From Trichosporon coremiiforme (taxonomy: Eukaryota; Basidiomycota; Tremellomycetes; Trichosporonales; Trichosporonaceae): a DNA stretch of 64,000 bases. The stretch lies in contig BCJJ01000009.1 of the NCBI GenBank assembly GCA_039545355.1, positions 620,023 to 684,022 of the forward strand. The letters are read 5' to 3'. The notes beneath the pieces were generated by a model, which worked only from the letters and a program-made list of their open reading frames with translations, ran no database searches and had not been told where the DNA came from. Positions within the stretch are counted from its first letter, which is position 1. Every line of letters starts with the position of its first letter. Shown here piece after piece: positions 23,401-35,415 of this stretch. The position numbers and the translations under genes are program-made.

Positions 23401-26400
23401 TGCGCGATGCCCAAGCAATCGGCATGCGCTCGCAGCTTGACCGTATGGAGAAGACGCTCAACAGTGTCGCGATCCGGGAACCGCCAGTGCGCGAGGTCAT
23501 TATTCGCGAGATCGAGCGTGGCCCGCCCCCCGTGCCGGCGAAGGACGAGCCGAGCGAGTCATCGTCATCCTCGTCGTCATCGGCTTCGAAGTCATCGTTA
23601 TCGACAGCAACTCCGGTGAAGAGGATTCCTCGCAAACCTCCTCCATCGTTGCCGTCTGACTCTGAGCCCGAGTCTGAGGACTCATACACAGAGGCTGACA
23701 CAGGTATGGCGGACTCCGAGACGTCGTCTGTGCAATCCGACAGCTCGGAAGAGACGGCGATGCCGACCACGCCGCAGATGACCAGTACTAACGTGGACAT
23801 CGCTTCGCGGCTTGACCACATGGACAATCTCTTCGGAAAAGTTCTGGGTCAACAGCAGATGCTGATGGATGAGCTCGATCGCCGCGATCCGTCACGCTTC
23901 GAGCAGCTCCTCTCCCGTGTCCTGGCTATGCACCTCGGCGGTAGTGGTACGAGCAGTCCGACTTCCACTGCGCGCTCGCTCTGGCCAGAAGGTGACTTCT
24001 ATCCCGGAGCTGGCCCAGCTTCTTCCAAGGACGAGCTTCTGAATCCCCACGCGAACACAGTCGCCAGCCTTGACTCCAGCTCGCAGTCCTCTCAGTTCCG
24101 GTACAGACCTGCCGCCGACCCGGAGTTCCGGGACATGCATAGTCCACTTGGTTCGGAGGTCACACCTCCCTGGATGCCGCCGCCAATGGAGCTGCCCGAT
24201 AGCGTCGTGAACAGGTTCCGACAGAAGGGGCAGCAAAAGCAGGAGCCGTCTCAGCAGCAACTGCAGCAGCCCCAGCAACCCCAGCAGGCGGTCATCTATT
24301 ACCCGCAACAGCAGACAGTCCCGGGTGACTATCCGCGTCAGCCCTCGCCGCAGGGAAGTGTACCCGAGTCGTTCCGGGACGCTGACTCGAACGATGGCCA
24401 CGGCGAGCGTGACATTCGCCCCATCCCCTTCACCATTGAGCGGGAGCCTCGCACACGAGAGCGCTCTCCCAACGCGCCTACGTTTGACTCGGACGAGCGC
24501 AACAACATATACCGCGGCCCGACTCCTCAGGAAGACCTGGGTTTGCCTACTCCGCCCCAGGACCGTCGGTGGAAGGACCGTGACCTCCCAGATGCGGGTA
24601 CCGCGCAGCCCTTCTTCAGCTCTAGACCGGGTTTAAGTTCCACTCCACTCCCTAACCTGGCTCCCGGCTCTACATTCACCCACCTCCCGCGCGCCCAGAC
24701 CATGCCGCCTGGTCCCATCCCCTCTCGTGGCACACCCGGTTTTATCCCCCGTATGCCTGCTTCTGGGCTGCGCACCCCGTACCCGTCGGCGAACCCGCTC
24801 CGCACACCGGCGCGCACTCCCATGACTACTCCCTGGAGGCGTGGCTTCGGTCCGGGCTGGCGCCCACCCATGGTGCGGAACATGGGCTTGATGCAGCCCG
24901 GTCTCCGGCCTGGGATGTTCCCGGGCATGCCTATTCGTCCTGGTGACCCAGGCGGTCTCCATCGCCGCTGGGGCAGCGGATTGGAAGCTGTGGACGAGCA
25001 GCGCACTTCGCGCGGCTCCGATACCGGCAGCGTCTCCTCGGCTACCACCAAAACCTCCAAGTCTAGCAAGTCGAGCAAGAGCACTAGCGTGACCGAGCTC
25101 AAAAAGCAGACTGAGCAGGAACTGGCGGAGATTGAGAAGAAGCGGGACGAGCTTGAGAAGGAGCAGAGGGCATTAGAGAATGCTCAGGCGAAGGAGCTCG
25201 CCGACCACGAGGCTGAGGCGGCCGAGAAGTTGCGGGCGAACGAGAGGAAGCGTATCGAAGATGAGTCTCGCGCTCGCGATATGGAGCTGGAGGACAGGTT
25301 TGACGAGAAGCTTGAGGAGGAGCTCGATAGGATCAAGAAAATTCACCTCGAGGCGCAGGCCACGCAGGCCACGCAGGCCACGCAGCCGTCTCCCCACCTC
25401 CAGCCTACCACACCCGTTGCCGCCACTCCCGAGACCCCCGTCATCCACATCGATGTCGCGAGTCCGCACAGCCACAAGAGCTACCGAAGCTACCCGATGT
25501 CGCGGTACTCCTCGTCAATCTCAAGTGTGTCCCCCAGCTCAGCGTCCGAGGAAGCGATTTTGACGCCAAACACGAACAACATACAGGTAAGGCACAGAGA
25601 AAAGCTGTAACTGACGGATAGCTTGGCGAGTCGCTCCAGCAGCAGCAGAAGAGCGGCCTGGACCCGAGCGAGGAGCGGATGGCGCGCTACATGACCGGCG
25701 TCAGCGAACAAATTAACAGCCTCTCAGCCCACATGAAGCGCGAGCTCGACGATCTGATTCTGTGCATGAACGATCTGCGCCAGGCGAACCGCCCGACTCG
25801 CGTGCAAGCCCGTGTTCTATCTGATGGTACTGTGCAGCTCATGACCGGGGAGATCGTCGACGGTATCCGAGGCGAGAGCCAGCCGGGTGCCGTGCGTATC
25901 ACCACCGCCGGTCCGCACGTTCAGGGCCGTGTCCTTCCCGACGGCACCGTCATGGTTGGCGACAGCGAGCTCGAAGGTATCCGGGGTAGCCCGCGCGAAC
26001 CCGAGACTCAAGCTGAAGCCGAAGAAGTCGAAAAGCGCGTCAAAGACGCGGTACAGGACGAACGACTCTCGCAGCTTGAGGAACGACGTAAGCCTCGAGC
26101 GGTTGTTCACAGCTGACAGCAGTTCGTGATATCCTCTCGGTTACACAGAGCGTGTACGCTCCTAGCGAGCGCGGTCGCAGCCCAGCTCGCAGCGCGCACA
26201 CTCACCGCAGTCATCACAGCCACCACAGCCCGCCCCGTGACCGTGAGGCTAATAGGGAGACCACAACGGACAAGGAGCGCATCGTTGAGAAGACACACAT
26301 TGAGAAGGACAAGGAGAGGGATGTCGAGCGACTCCCAAGCGCACCTGCAGTGCCGACACCGCCTGCAACCCATGTTGGACCGTCCGCTGACCAGTCAGCG

Positions 26401-29400
26401 CCGAAGAAGCCTCGCGTTTTCGAGGAGACTAGAGAGGTGGGTATCTCATATGCTTAAATGAGGCTGATTTGCAGCTCCAGTGGGTTGATGCTCATCCCGG
26501 CAAGCCCGGCGTCGCCCGCACCGTGTCCGAATATGGCGGTGTCATCCCCGCCCCGATCGTTCCGTCAGCCATTCCTGCGAACCTTACTCCGCCCGGTCTT
26601 ACGCGGCAGGCTCCCGGTCATGGTATTGGTTCAGACACGCCGACGACCGCTGTGCCTCCCTCACGTCAGCCTCTGTCCGCCGTCGCCAATGTGCCGCCTA
26701 CGCTTAAGGAGCCGAAGGAGAGGAAGGAGAAGCCGATCTGGAGCACCAACCCGCCCCATCCCAGTCATCTAAACTCGCCCGCTCAACCGCACAGCAAGCT
26801 GTCGCCGGAGCCCGAGGTTAGAACTCTCGGTAACATGCCGACTAGGAGCTCCCCGGAGGAGAAATCCAATGTACCGGGTAAGGGACTTAGGGCGCCATCG
26901 CCCGAGCGCGAGCTCCACGTCTACGGTAACGTGGCTAAGGAGCCGACTCCGGAGAACACCCCGAGGGCAAGGCCCGCTAAGCTCTCTACGGTCGACCAGG
27001 AGAAGACGAAGGACACGAAGCAGCCAAAGGAGGGCAAGAAGATCGATGATGACGCCGCGTCGAAATCTTCCGGCATCGACAGGATGGGAGAGGAGTATTC
27101 GAGTCTGGGCAATTTGCACGTCACCAACCCTGACCCTGCTCCGGAGAAGCCGAGCTCGGTGCAGTTCGCTGAGCCCGATGAGAAGGAGAGAAAGGGCAAG
27201 GAGGGACAGAAGGCGCCACCGGTGCCTCCTCCACCTCAGAAGAACCTCCCCGTTCCACCTGTGGAACCTATCGACGGCATTCCTCCCGCCATCGATTACT
27301 CGAAGGTCAAGGACGGTAAGAAGGATAAGAAGGGTGACGCCGACAAGGACAAACCGTCCAGCATCCTCAAGCCTTCGCCTGGCAATGCTGGAGACAGCTC
27401 TCCAGAGGTTCCTCCTAAGGGTACCGATCGGTCCGCCGACAAACCCAACAAAGAGCCTGCCACCATGCTCGACAACGTGGCAGCCAAGCCGGGTGGCAAG
27501 CTTGACAAGACGGAGGCGCCGAGCCGACCTACCAGCGCTTCAGGCACGCCTACTGCTATGGACAGTCCTGGAGCCAGGAACCCCGACGGTGCCAAGGAGG
27601 TTCCCGGTTCCAAGACTGATGGGGAGAAGCCGGTCGCGTCGCTCGGAAACATGGCGCCCAAGGACAGCAAGCCGGACGACAAGGCCGACAAGGATGGCGG
27701 GAAGGCAGGCGCTTCTACACGCAAGCCTGAAGCCTCGAAGACTGTGGTTAAACAGCCTGAGGAGAAGAAAGAGTCCGGTCGCATGCCCATCTACGATCTT
27801 GTCACGCTGCCTAACGGACAGCAGGGTCTGGTTCGCACTGGCTCGATTGCAATGCCGAGCAAGCCCAAGTCTGCTCCAGAGCCAACATTGGAGAGCGATG
27901 CACCAACCCCCGCAAACGGCGTCCCTGCTGGTGCAACACAGCCGCCAGGTCTGGGTAAGCCTGCAGCCGGCGGCCTGCCCTCTAACAGCGCAAAACCCGG
28001 TCCAGGCCATCCCGACGAGAAGCAAGCTGCCAATATTCCCGCCCCTCCGGCCAAGAACGGCGAGGAGAAGTCGGCGAGTATGCTCAGCAATGTGTCCGGC
28101 GATAAGCCGTCGCGCGTGCTTCCGACACCCCCTGGCCCGGCCGGCAGTTCCAAGCCTCCTTCTGTTACGCCGTCGCAGTCAGCGTCCGCTGTGCCAAAGA
28201 GCGATGCTCGTGCAGGCGAGCCAGCCAAGCCGAAGAAGGACTCACCTCAACGCCATGGCACGCCACCGGCTGAGCCTGCTGATGAGCCTTCCACTCCACC
28301 AAGCCGCGTCATGCCTAGTATGGGTGGACGGCCCCATCCGATGCTCTCTGGGCCGCCTTCATCCATGCCTTCGGGACTACAGCGGAGTAACGGTCGCAGA
28401 CCCTCTGGACCACATGGGCGTCCCGAAACCATTCCGGAGCATCCCAGCGCCGACGAGGAACCCGAGCAACCTGTTTCTCCACCTACCCGACCGCCCTCTG
28501 CTGGGCCGGGAGGACAACCTGGACTTCCCTCTGGAACTCCTGGTGGTGGTCCTGGTGGACCGGGCGGTCCCGGTGGCCCTCCACCTGGAAAGGATCACAG
28601 CAAGTCTGTCCTCAGTGGACCGCCGCCAAGTGGACCTCCCGGGTCGGGGGCTGCACCGATCGTACGTCCGCCACCAGACCACGCCGGCCCGCACTGCGAC
28701 CACTGCTGTCCGAACGAGCCGCGCAAGGGTTACCAGCCACGCCTTCCTCCTGGAGGACTCAACATGCCAGCGCCTTTGGCGGCGCCGACAACTCCCGCGA
28801 AGGATGAGAGAGCCGACGAAACGAAGGAAGAGAAGAAAGACCCGAAGAAAGTGGAGAAGAAAAAGGACGAGCCGAAGGAGAACAAGAGCACTCCGCCCGC
28901 AGTTTCTCCAGCTGTTAAGTCCGCCGACAAACCTGCACGTGAATGCGCCCTTCCGAATAGAACTGACAGAGCAGCTGCTCCAGCGGAAGACGCCGACGCC
29001 TCGTTTACGCATACTGTGCACGCCGAGCCCGGACCTGCCCCACCACCCAACCCGCCCAAGGTCGGGGCGGACAGGGACAAACCTGCCGATCAACCCTCTA
29101 AGGATGGGAAGGGTAAGGGCAAGGGCGACGAGAAGAAAGGAGATGAGAAACCAACCGGCAAGGGCGGTGACAAGGCTGCTCCTGCTGCTTCTGGTGTGAC
29201 TGAGGCCATGTTCAAGGAAGAGGTGAAGAGGGCTGAAGAGCGTGACAAGGCGGCCGAAGCTCGACGCAAGGAGGAGGCAAAGAAGGCTGAGGATCGTGAG
29301 AAAGCAGCCGAGGCTCGTCACAAGGCGCTCCTCGAGGCTGTCGCGAAGATCGCGACCGGTGTCGCGGCGTTGCTGGAAACGGACGATTTGGAGCCTGCCA

Positions 29401-30273
29401 ACGTGAAGAAGGCGAAGGAGGCAGTGACGAAGCGGCGCGCAGACAAGGCGACGCTCGCGAAGAAGATGGACGAGTTCTTGCAGAACATTCTCAAGGATAC
29501 AAACGCGCTGAAGAAGATCTCCGACGTTGAGGCGAAGGAGCCTGGCAAGGCGCCGATGGTTAAGACTATCCTGGAGACGTACAAGCAGTCTGGAGTGGAG
29601 CAGTCGAAGTGGCTCAAGGACCTGGGCCAAAATGTCATGGACCACAACTCGAACCAACACAAGCTCACTCAGGATGCCGCCAAGCAGTGGGCGCGCGAGC
29701 AAGTCGGCTTCAACCTTGCTGGTTATCTCGACGACTTCTGCAAGTCGATCGCGGGCGAAGTCCGCTCTCTTCTCAAGGAGGTTGGCGACCTGCGCGAGCA
29801 GCGCCGCGCCATGTATATGTGAGCCAGTCTCAAAGTAGCCTAAGCTGACGCCTAGGGAGTTGGCGGATCTCTTGCTCACCAAAGGCCGCCAGAGCGGTGG
29901 TGACCTCATGGCCGTGCTGCCATACCCGAGCAAGCCGCCTGCGAAGCCGGCCGCGCCGGCAGAGAAGAAAGTGAGTCACCGCCTGAGATGTAAGCGAGCA
30001 TGAGCTAACTTCTAGAAACCCGAGCCGAAGAAGCCGGAGGAGAAGAAGCCCGTCGTGCCGCCCGCCTGGACAAGCTACATGGCTCCCGCGCCGTTCGCCG
30101 CCATGGGCGTGTATCCACCCACAGCTAGACCGCTCCCGCCCGCCCCCGGAGGAGCGACCCTATCCGCCCACCCGCTGCCCATTCCTCCCGGGCCACCTGG
30201 CATCGTCACAATGACACCAACAGTCATGCCTGAGCCCCGGCCGACAGGTGGCAAGCCGCTGCCTAAGACGTAA
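17405..30273 (+). CDS. Giant low-complexity protein with PH-like domain and coiled coils
   Basis: Ten exons (17405-19462, 19502-19670, 19708-19866, 19919-22862, 22901-25586, 25622-26087, 26123-26436, 26475-29818, 29856-29970, 30016-30273), every junction in phase, give about 4,170 residues. Residues 1-686 are Ser/Pro/Thr-rich. Residues about 687-812 look like a PH domain split by three introns: GVLYYLQVHGRPAEEYAWIR, then LFADRLILRQC, YPFRLQYEEGQERLGC and ERVRWVSAIWGVLDRL. A long Ser/Thr/Pro region with a Gly-Ser tract (about 1056), a Gln-rich patch and a charged coiled coil (about 2508-2599) follow. Residues about 2,930-3,830 are Pro/Lys-rich. A helical C-terminal domain (about 3840-4080; FNLAGYLDDFCKSIAGEVRS, LREQRRAMYMELADLLLTKG) precedes a Pro-rich tail. 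It suggests a membrane- or cortex-linked scaffold (inference). No named family was recognised. Confidence 0.8.
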
Positions 30274-30470
30274 TGAAAACCGTGCCCGTGTCAGTTATCA
30301 GTAACATCAGTTCCGACATTTTTGGGTGTATTTCCTTTTCTTCTTCACCGCTCCAAATCCCACTGTCAGTAAAAGTAGTAACGACCCTGTAAATAGTCAA
30401 GATCGCGTTAGATTACGAATGTGAACAAATGTACATGGTTCGCTGTAAGCTGGTGATGTTACAATGGAGA
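30274..30470. other. Convergent 3' spacer
   Basis: About 200 bp between the stop of the giant gene and the RSA3 stop. AT-rich and without features beyond likely polyadenylation signals. Confidence 0.5.
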
Positions 30471-31274
30471 TTAAGACCGCTTCTCGTTCAGGATCACGCC
30501 GACCTCGTCGACGGGTGTCTCAGTGAAGAGCTCGACTCCGGCGCCGAGCGAGTCGATCAGTCGCTGCAACCGATTCGCAGTGAGTGTCGGGTCGGACTGG
30601 TGTCAGTTTGATTCGAAGTAGGTCGCTAGGCCGTAGTGCTGGGTCGACGGGCTAGCCCATCGCACCTAAAGCCGGGCCGAGCAGGCAGCATGGGCCGGCA
30701 AAAACGACCCATTCAACTGTACGCTCCTACTCACCTTCCTCAGATCTTCCATGTCGCCGCCGAAGCCCTCGACGAGGCGGTCCATGTATACCCTCCTGAA
30801 CGAAGCTCGGCGTTCGCTCTCCTCCTCAGCTGTGGCCGGGAGGAATGGCGGGATCTCCGGCTCCGGGCTGGGAGAAAGCGTGGGCTGGCGCTGCGCTGTC
30901 CGTTTTGGCTTCGACGCCTTCACTGCCCGATCGCTCTCGTCGTCGCTGTCGTCACTCGAGTCGCTAGAGTCGGAATCGCTGTCATCGGAGTCCAAGTCCG
31001 AGTCCGCCTTCGCTTTGCCCTTGGCAACAGTGCTCGGCTTTGCGTCCGAGTCCGAGTCTGAGCTGTCGGATGATGTCGAGGAGTCGGACGACGTTGAGCC
31101 ACTGCTTGATCCGCTGTCGCTGGCGCGGTCCACCTCCATCTTCTCGGCGGGAGCCTCATCGCCGCTCTCATCGGAGGAGTCGGAGTCCTCGCTCGACGAG
31201 GTCGAGTAGCTCGCGGCCCTTCTTCTCCTCTTCCTCGGACGGCGGTTCTGCTGGGCGGCTGCTTGGGCTGCCAT
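30471..31274 (-). CDS. RSA3: Ribosome assembly protein Rsa3-like
   Basis: Two exons, 31274-30735 and 30596-30471, give 221 residues. The N terminus is basic (RRPRKRRRRAAS, a likely nuclear/nucleolar signal), followed by about 100 residues dominated by Ser and Asp with many SDS repeats. The conserved C-terminal domain reads FRRVYMDRLVEGFGGDMEDL, RK across the intron, then DPTLTANRLQRLIDSLGAGV and ELF. This matches the Rsa3 domain, which acts in nucleolar 60S subunit maturation with Dbp6. The intron must be spliced to keep the domain intact; the unspliced frame diverges after LRK. It shares a 292-bp divergent promoter region with TRP5. Confidence 0.8.
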
Positions 31275-31357
31275 GGTCGCTGGGTGCTGGAGACGTCACA
31301 ACAAATCCTGCTCTCAACTGGTAGCGACCGGCGGTGGGTCATGTCAACTTTTAGGAG

Positions 31358-31400
31358 TTACGTAATGCGAAGGGAGAAGTGGAGGCTACATGTTACGTAA
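31358..31400. promoter_or_regulatory. Pair of TTACGTAA palindromes in the RSA3/TRP5 promoter
   Basis: The 8-bp palindrome TTACGTAA occurs at 31358-31365 and again at 31393-31400, 35 bp apart, within the short region between divergent starts. TTACGTAA is a known binding site for fungal Yap/Pap1-type bZIP factors. Use here is inferred. Confidence 0.5.
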
Positions 31401-31566
31401 TGTGGCGTGGATCATTGTGCGGGATAACGCTGCGGAGGACAAGCCCTGACGAGTCGAAAAGAGTCGCCGCGACAACGAATACCCGCGTCCCGAACGTCTC
31501 TTCCCTCCTTCTTCCACTCATCTCATCCAGCTCTCACTCTTTACAACTAGAGAGCACTTAATCACA

Positions 31567-34045
31567 ATGGCTGAGGCTATCAAGCAAGTTTTCGCTAAGA
31601 AGCGGGAGGAGGTGAGTTACTTAAGTCGTGTGCCTGCCGTCTGCTCAACGCTGGCCGCCATCGGCTATAGAAGGTGACTATCCGCTGACCATCAGGACCA
31701 GCCGTGAGTATACATCTAGCAGGGAGCGGGGTCCGCCCACTCATGTCCGGAGAGCAGCAACTTCGTGACAGTCAGCCTGTACGATTCAGTTAGCTTTTTG
31801 CGCAATCTTTCGAGCTCAGCGGCGCTCTCAGCTCCACACCGGCTTCTCCGCGGCATCTTCCTAGTTCCCCGCTAACCTCACAGCGTGTTCGTGACTTTCC
31901 TCACAGCCGGCTACCCTACCCCCGACGTCACTGTTGACGCTCTCCTTGCCCTCGAGGCCGGTGGTGCCGACATCATCGAGCTGGGTGTCCCCTTCTCGGA
32001 CCCCATGGCCGATGGTGCTGTCATCCAGAAGGCGAACAATATCGCCATCGAGCACGGCGTCGGCTACACGCAGTGTCTCGAGTACGTCAAGGAGGCCAGG
32101 AAGAGGGGTCTGAAGGCGCCTATCATCTTCATGGGTGAGCTTTGCGGGAGCTGGCGTAAAGCTGACTACCAGGTTACTACAACTCGTTCCTTGCCCACGG
32201 TGAGGAGAGGGCCGTCCGCGAGGCCAGGGAGGCTGGCGCCAACGGTTACATCGTCGTTGACCTGCCGCCTGAGGAGGCACTCAAGTTCCGCAATGTATGC
32301 AAGGACACCGGCATGAGCTACGTCCCCCTCGTCGCCCCCAGCACCTCGCTTGAGCGTCTCAAGTTCCTCTCCACCATCGCCGACTCCTTCATCTATGTTG
32401 TTTCCAAGGTGAGTTGAGCTGTGGTGACTTGGCTAACTTGCGACAGATGGCCGTTACCGGATCGTCTTCTGGCTCAAAGATGAACGACGCTCTCCCCGAC
32501 CTCATCGCCAGCGTCCAGGCTGTCACTCCCGTCCCTCTCGCCGTTGGCTTCGGTGTGAGCACGCGCGACCACTTCAACTTCGTCACGGACGCCGGCGCCG
32601 ACGGCGTCGTCATTGGATCCAAGATCCTGCAGGTCATTCAGCAGGCCCCCGCGGACCAGATCCCGAAGGCCATCGAGGACTATGCTCGTTCGATCTCGCT
32701 CAAGGGCCAGAACCCGAAGCCGCTCGGCCGCAAGAACAAGCCCGAGGACGCTGCTGGCAAGCCTGAGCCTGCCATGCCGATCCCGCCCTCGGACCTGAAG
32801 GAGGGCCAGAAGGAGTACGGTGTTAAGGCTGGCGAGCGCCTGCCGAGCAAGTTTGGTGCCTTCGGTGGTGCCTACGTCCCGGAGTCGCTCACGACTTGTC
32901 TCGACGAGCTTGAGGACGCCTACATCAAGGCAAGCAACGACCCGTCCTTCTGGAAGGAGTTTGAGGACATGTTTGAGTACATTGGACGGCCCTCGTCGCT
33001 GTACTACGCCGAGCGTCTCACGGAGAAGATGGGCGGCGCTAAGATCTGGCTCAAGCGCGAGGACCTCAACCACACCGGTTCGCACAAGCTGAACAACGCC
33101 ATCGGTCAGATCCTCCTCGCCAAGCGCCTCGGCAAGAAGCGCATCATTGCCGAGACCGGAGCTGGCCAGCACGGTGTCGCTACCGCAACCGTGTGCGCCA
33201 AGTTCGGCATGGAGTGTGTTGTCTTCATGGGTGCTGAGGACGTCCGTCGCCAGGAGATGAACGTGTTCCGCATGAAGATGCTCGGCGCCACCGTCGTCCC
33301 GGTTACGAGCGGTTCTCAGACCCTCAAGGACGCTGTCAACGAGGCGATGCGCGAGTGGATCACGCGCCTCGACACAACGCACTACCTCATCGGCTCTGCT
33401 ATCGGCCCCCACCCGTTCCCGACCATTGTGCGTGACTTCCAGCGCGTCATCGGTCGCGAGATCAAGCAGCAGTGCGCGGAGAAGTTCGGTGCTCTCCCGG
33501 ACGCTGTCGTCGCGTGTGTCGGTGGTGGCTCCAACGCCATCGGAACCTTCTACGACTTCATCCCCGACGAGAGCGTGCGCCTCCTCGGTGTCGAGGCTGG
33601 TGGCAACGGTGTCAACACGACGCTCCACTCCGCCACGCTTGCCAAGGGTGTTCCGGGTGTCGTGCACGGCGCTGCGTCCTACATCATCCAGGACGCCGGT
33701 GGCCAGCTCGTCCCGACGCACTCGATCTCCGCCGGTCTCGACTACAACTCGGTCGGCCCCGAGCACGCGTACCTGAAGGACCTCGGCCGTGCCGAGTACA
33801 TCGCCGCCGATGACGTTCAGTGCCTCACTGCGTTCCGCATCTGCACGCAGTCTGAGGGTATCATCCCTGCCCTTGAGTCGTCTCATGCGCTCTGGGGCGG
33901 CTTCGAGCTCGCCAAGACCCTCCCGAAGGACAAGAACGTTGTCATCTGTCTCTCGGGCAACGGCGCCAAGGACGTCGAGGAGGTTCTTCTCACGCTGAAG
34001 AAGAAGGAGTGGGCCGACAAGCTCGACTGGCACATTGCCAACTAA
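31567..34045 (+). CDS. TRP5: Bifunctional tryptophan synthase (alpha-beta fusion)
   Basis: Five exons (31567-31611, 31696-31703, 31884-32134, 32173-32408, 32447-34045) give 712 residues, matching fungal Trp5 (about 707). The alpha domain (about 1-260) has [15 protein letters not shown], the catalytic Glu in [15 protein letters not shown] and [14 protein letters not shown] [15 protein letters not shown] linker of about 60 residues leads to the beta domain, with [11 protein letters not shown], the PLP lysine in [11 protein letters not shown] (about 393), [10 protein letters not shown] and the phosphate-binding GGGSNAIG (about 538). The enzyme converts indole-3-glycerol phosphate plus serine to tryptophan, channelling indole. 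The second exon is only 8 nt (GACCAGCC); it supplies the Asp-Gln-Pro link in KREEDQPVFVTF and has perfect flanking splice sites. Confidence 0.97.
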
Positions 34046-34212
34046 GCTCCCAACCGGATGCCTCCAGCGGCAGGCCGGTCGAGCGCCGTAATAGTTTTGT
34101 TATGGCATCTTGACGGAGAGCAGAAGTAAGAGCAGTAGTAGCAGCAGTAGTAGTAGATGTGCCGCGAACAATAGAAACAACCCAAAAATGTAGGACCAAT
34201 GCATCACCTAGA
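34046..34212. other. Convergent 3' spacer TRP5/RIB7
   Basis: 167 bp between two stops, with an AGCAGTAGT-like short repeat run near 34125-34155. No gene seen. Confidence 0.45.
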
Positions 34213-35175
34213 TTATGCCAACGTTGCGACCATGACTGCATCCTTGCCCATGGCGACGGTAGCGACCTCCTTCAGCGGCGGGAGCTTCGTCTCCTCTTCC
34301 CTCGGGACGACGCCGACGCCCTCACCGATGAACATGGGCGCGACCGTGACAACCACAGTGTCGACCTCCCTGTCTGCGAGGAACGACGCAAGCACCCTGC
34401 TTCCGCCCTCGATCATAACGCTCCTGAGCCCGAGGTCGGTCAGGATGCCCCGCAGAGCATTAGGCGGGATGCGGCCGTCCTTGAGCGGCGTACGGATGAT
34501 GCAAGCTCCAGCCTTTTCGAGAGCCTCAGCGTTGGACGCGGGAGCGTCGGGTCCGCAGATGAGGAAGGGTTGCTTGACCGCCTTGGGACCGACGGCGTAG
34601 GGGTCACGGTTCTGCCATTCTTGCAGCATACGAGCGGTTGGTGGAGTGCGGAGGGAGGGGTCGAGGATGAGGATTTGGGGAGGATCGAGGGAGGTGACAT
34701 CTTGCGGGACCTGCTGGACTAGGGAGTTAGCTCGGAGTTCGTCGAACTGTAGCTGAAGAAAACGTCTGGACGGCCAGTCTGCCGGAGAGCAGACAGGAGT
34801 ATGCGCAGCTGAGCGTGTCTCTGTCTCCAAAGATGTAGCAAAGGCTTCAGCCTCACTCACTCTTCAATCGAGGGTCGTCGTGGATGACAGTCTGCACACC
34901 AACAAGGATCGCATCGTGCATTGTCCTCAGCCTGGGGTCAGCTGCGTTCTGGAATCAGACCAGACCAAATGCAATGGGACTCACCACTGGGTCATCCCCA
35001 TGCTCTCTGGGCCGGAGAGGAGGACTCTCTTCCCTCCCGGCCCGGCGATCTTGGCGTCCAGCGACTGAGCCCACGTCAGCGTGATGTGGGGGTTGGACGG
35101 CCACGCTGCGGCAGTTACAGGAGCAACGTGCTGCACGAGGATGTCTGGCGGGGTGCTCATGTCAAAGTCGGCCAT
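34213..35175 (-). CDS. RIB7: 2,5-diamino-6-ribosylamino-4(3H)-pyrimidinone 5'-phosphate reductase (riboflavin pathway)
   Basis: Three exons, 35175-34985, 34931-34861 and 34718-34213, give 255 residues, the usual Rib7 size. Conserved pieces are ITLTWAQSLDAKIAGPGG, LLSGPESMGMTQWLRTMHDA, ILVGVQTVIHDDPRLK, PQILILDPSLRTPP, and the NADPH-fold end SVMIEGGSRVLASFL. Rib7 carries out the NADPH-dependent reduction after GTP cyclohydrolase II in fungal riboflavin synthesis. The second intron acceptor at 34719 was chosen because it has the standard CTAAC branch a few bases upstream and preserves frame; other acceptors would insert up to about 22 residues. It is convergent with TRP5. Confidence 0.9.
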
Positions 35176-35415
35176 GGTGTCGCTGCTGTGGATGATGGCG
35201 AGGTGTACGCAGGGTGGTCGCAGGTGACATAGCCGGGGTGGTCAACCTCCACCTGCCGTGCCGGGCGGAAGTGCCACACAGCGGCGTTACCCGTTCCTGG
35301 GCATCATGACGCCTTGCTTCCCTGTCCTCGTGCTGGCCACTGGGTACTGGCTAGTGGAGGACACCGACCGAGTCAAGAGCAAGCATCAACGCTCCAGCGT
35401 CAACAAACCACCACC

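Noticed and set aside
28377..29933. 518-codon minus-strand ORF opposite the giant gene
   Set aside because: Antisense of the Lys/Glu-rich C-terminal part; Leu/Arg/Ser-rich with no domain.
32474..34033. 519-codon minus-strand ORF opposite TRP5
   Set aside because: Antisense shadow of tryptophan synthase codons; same codon-bias effect.
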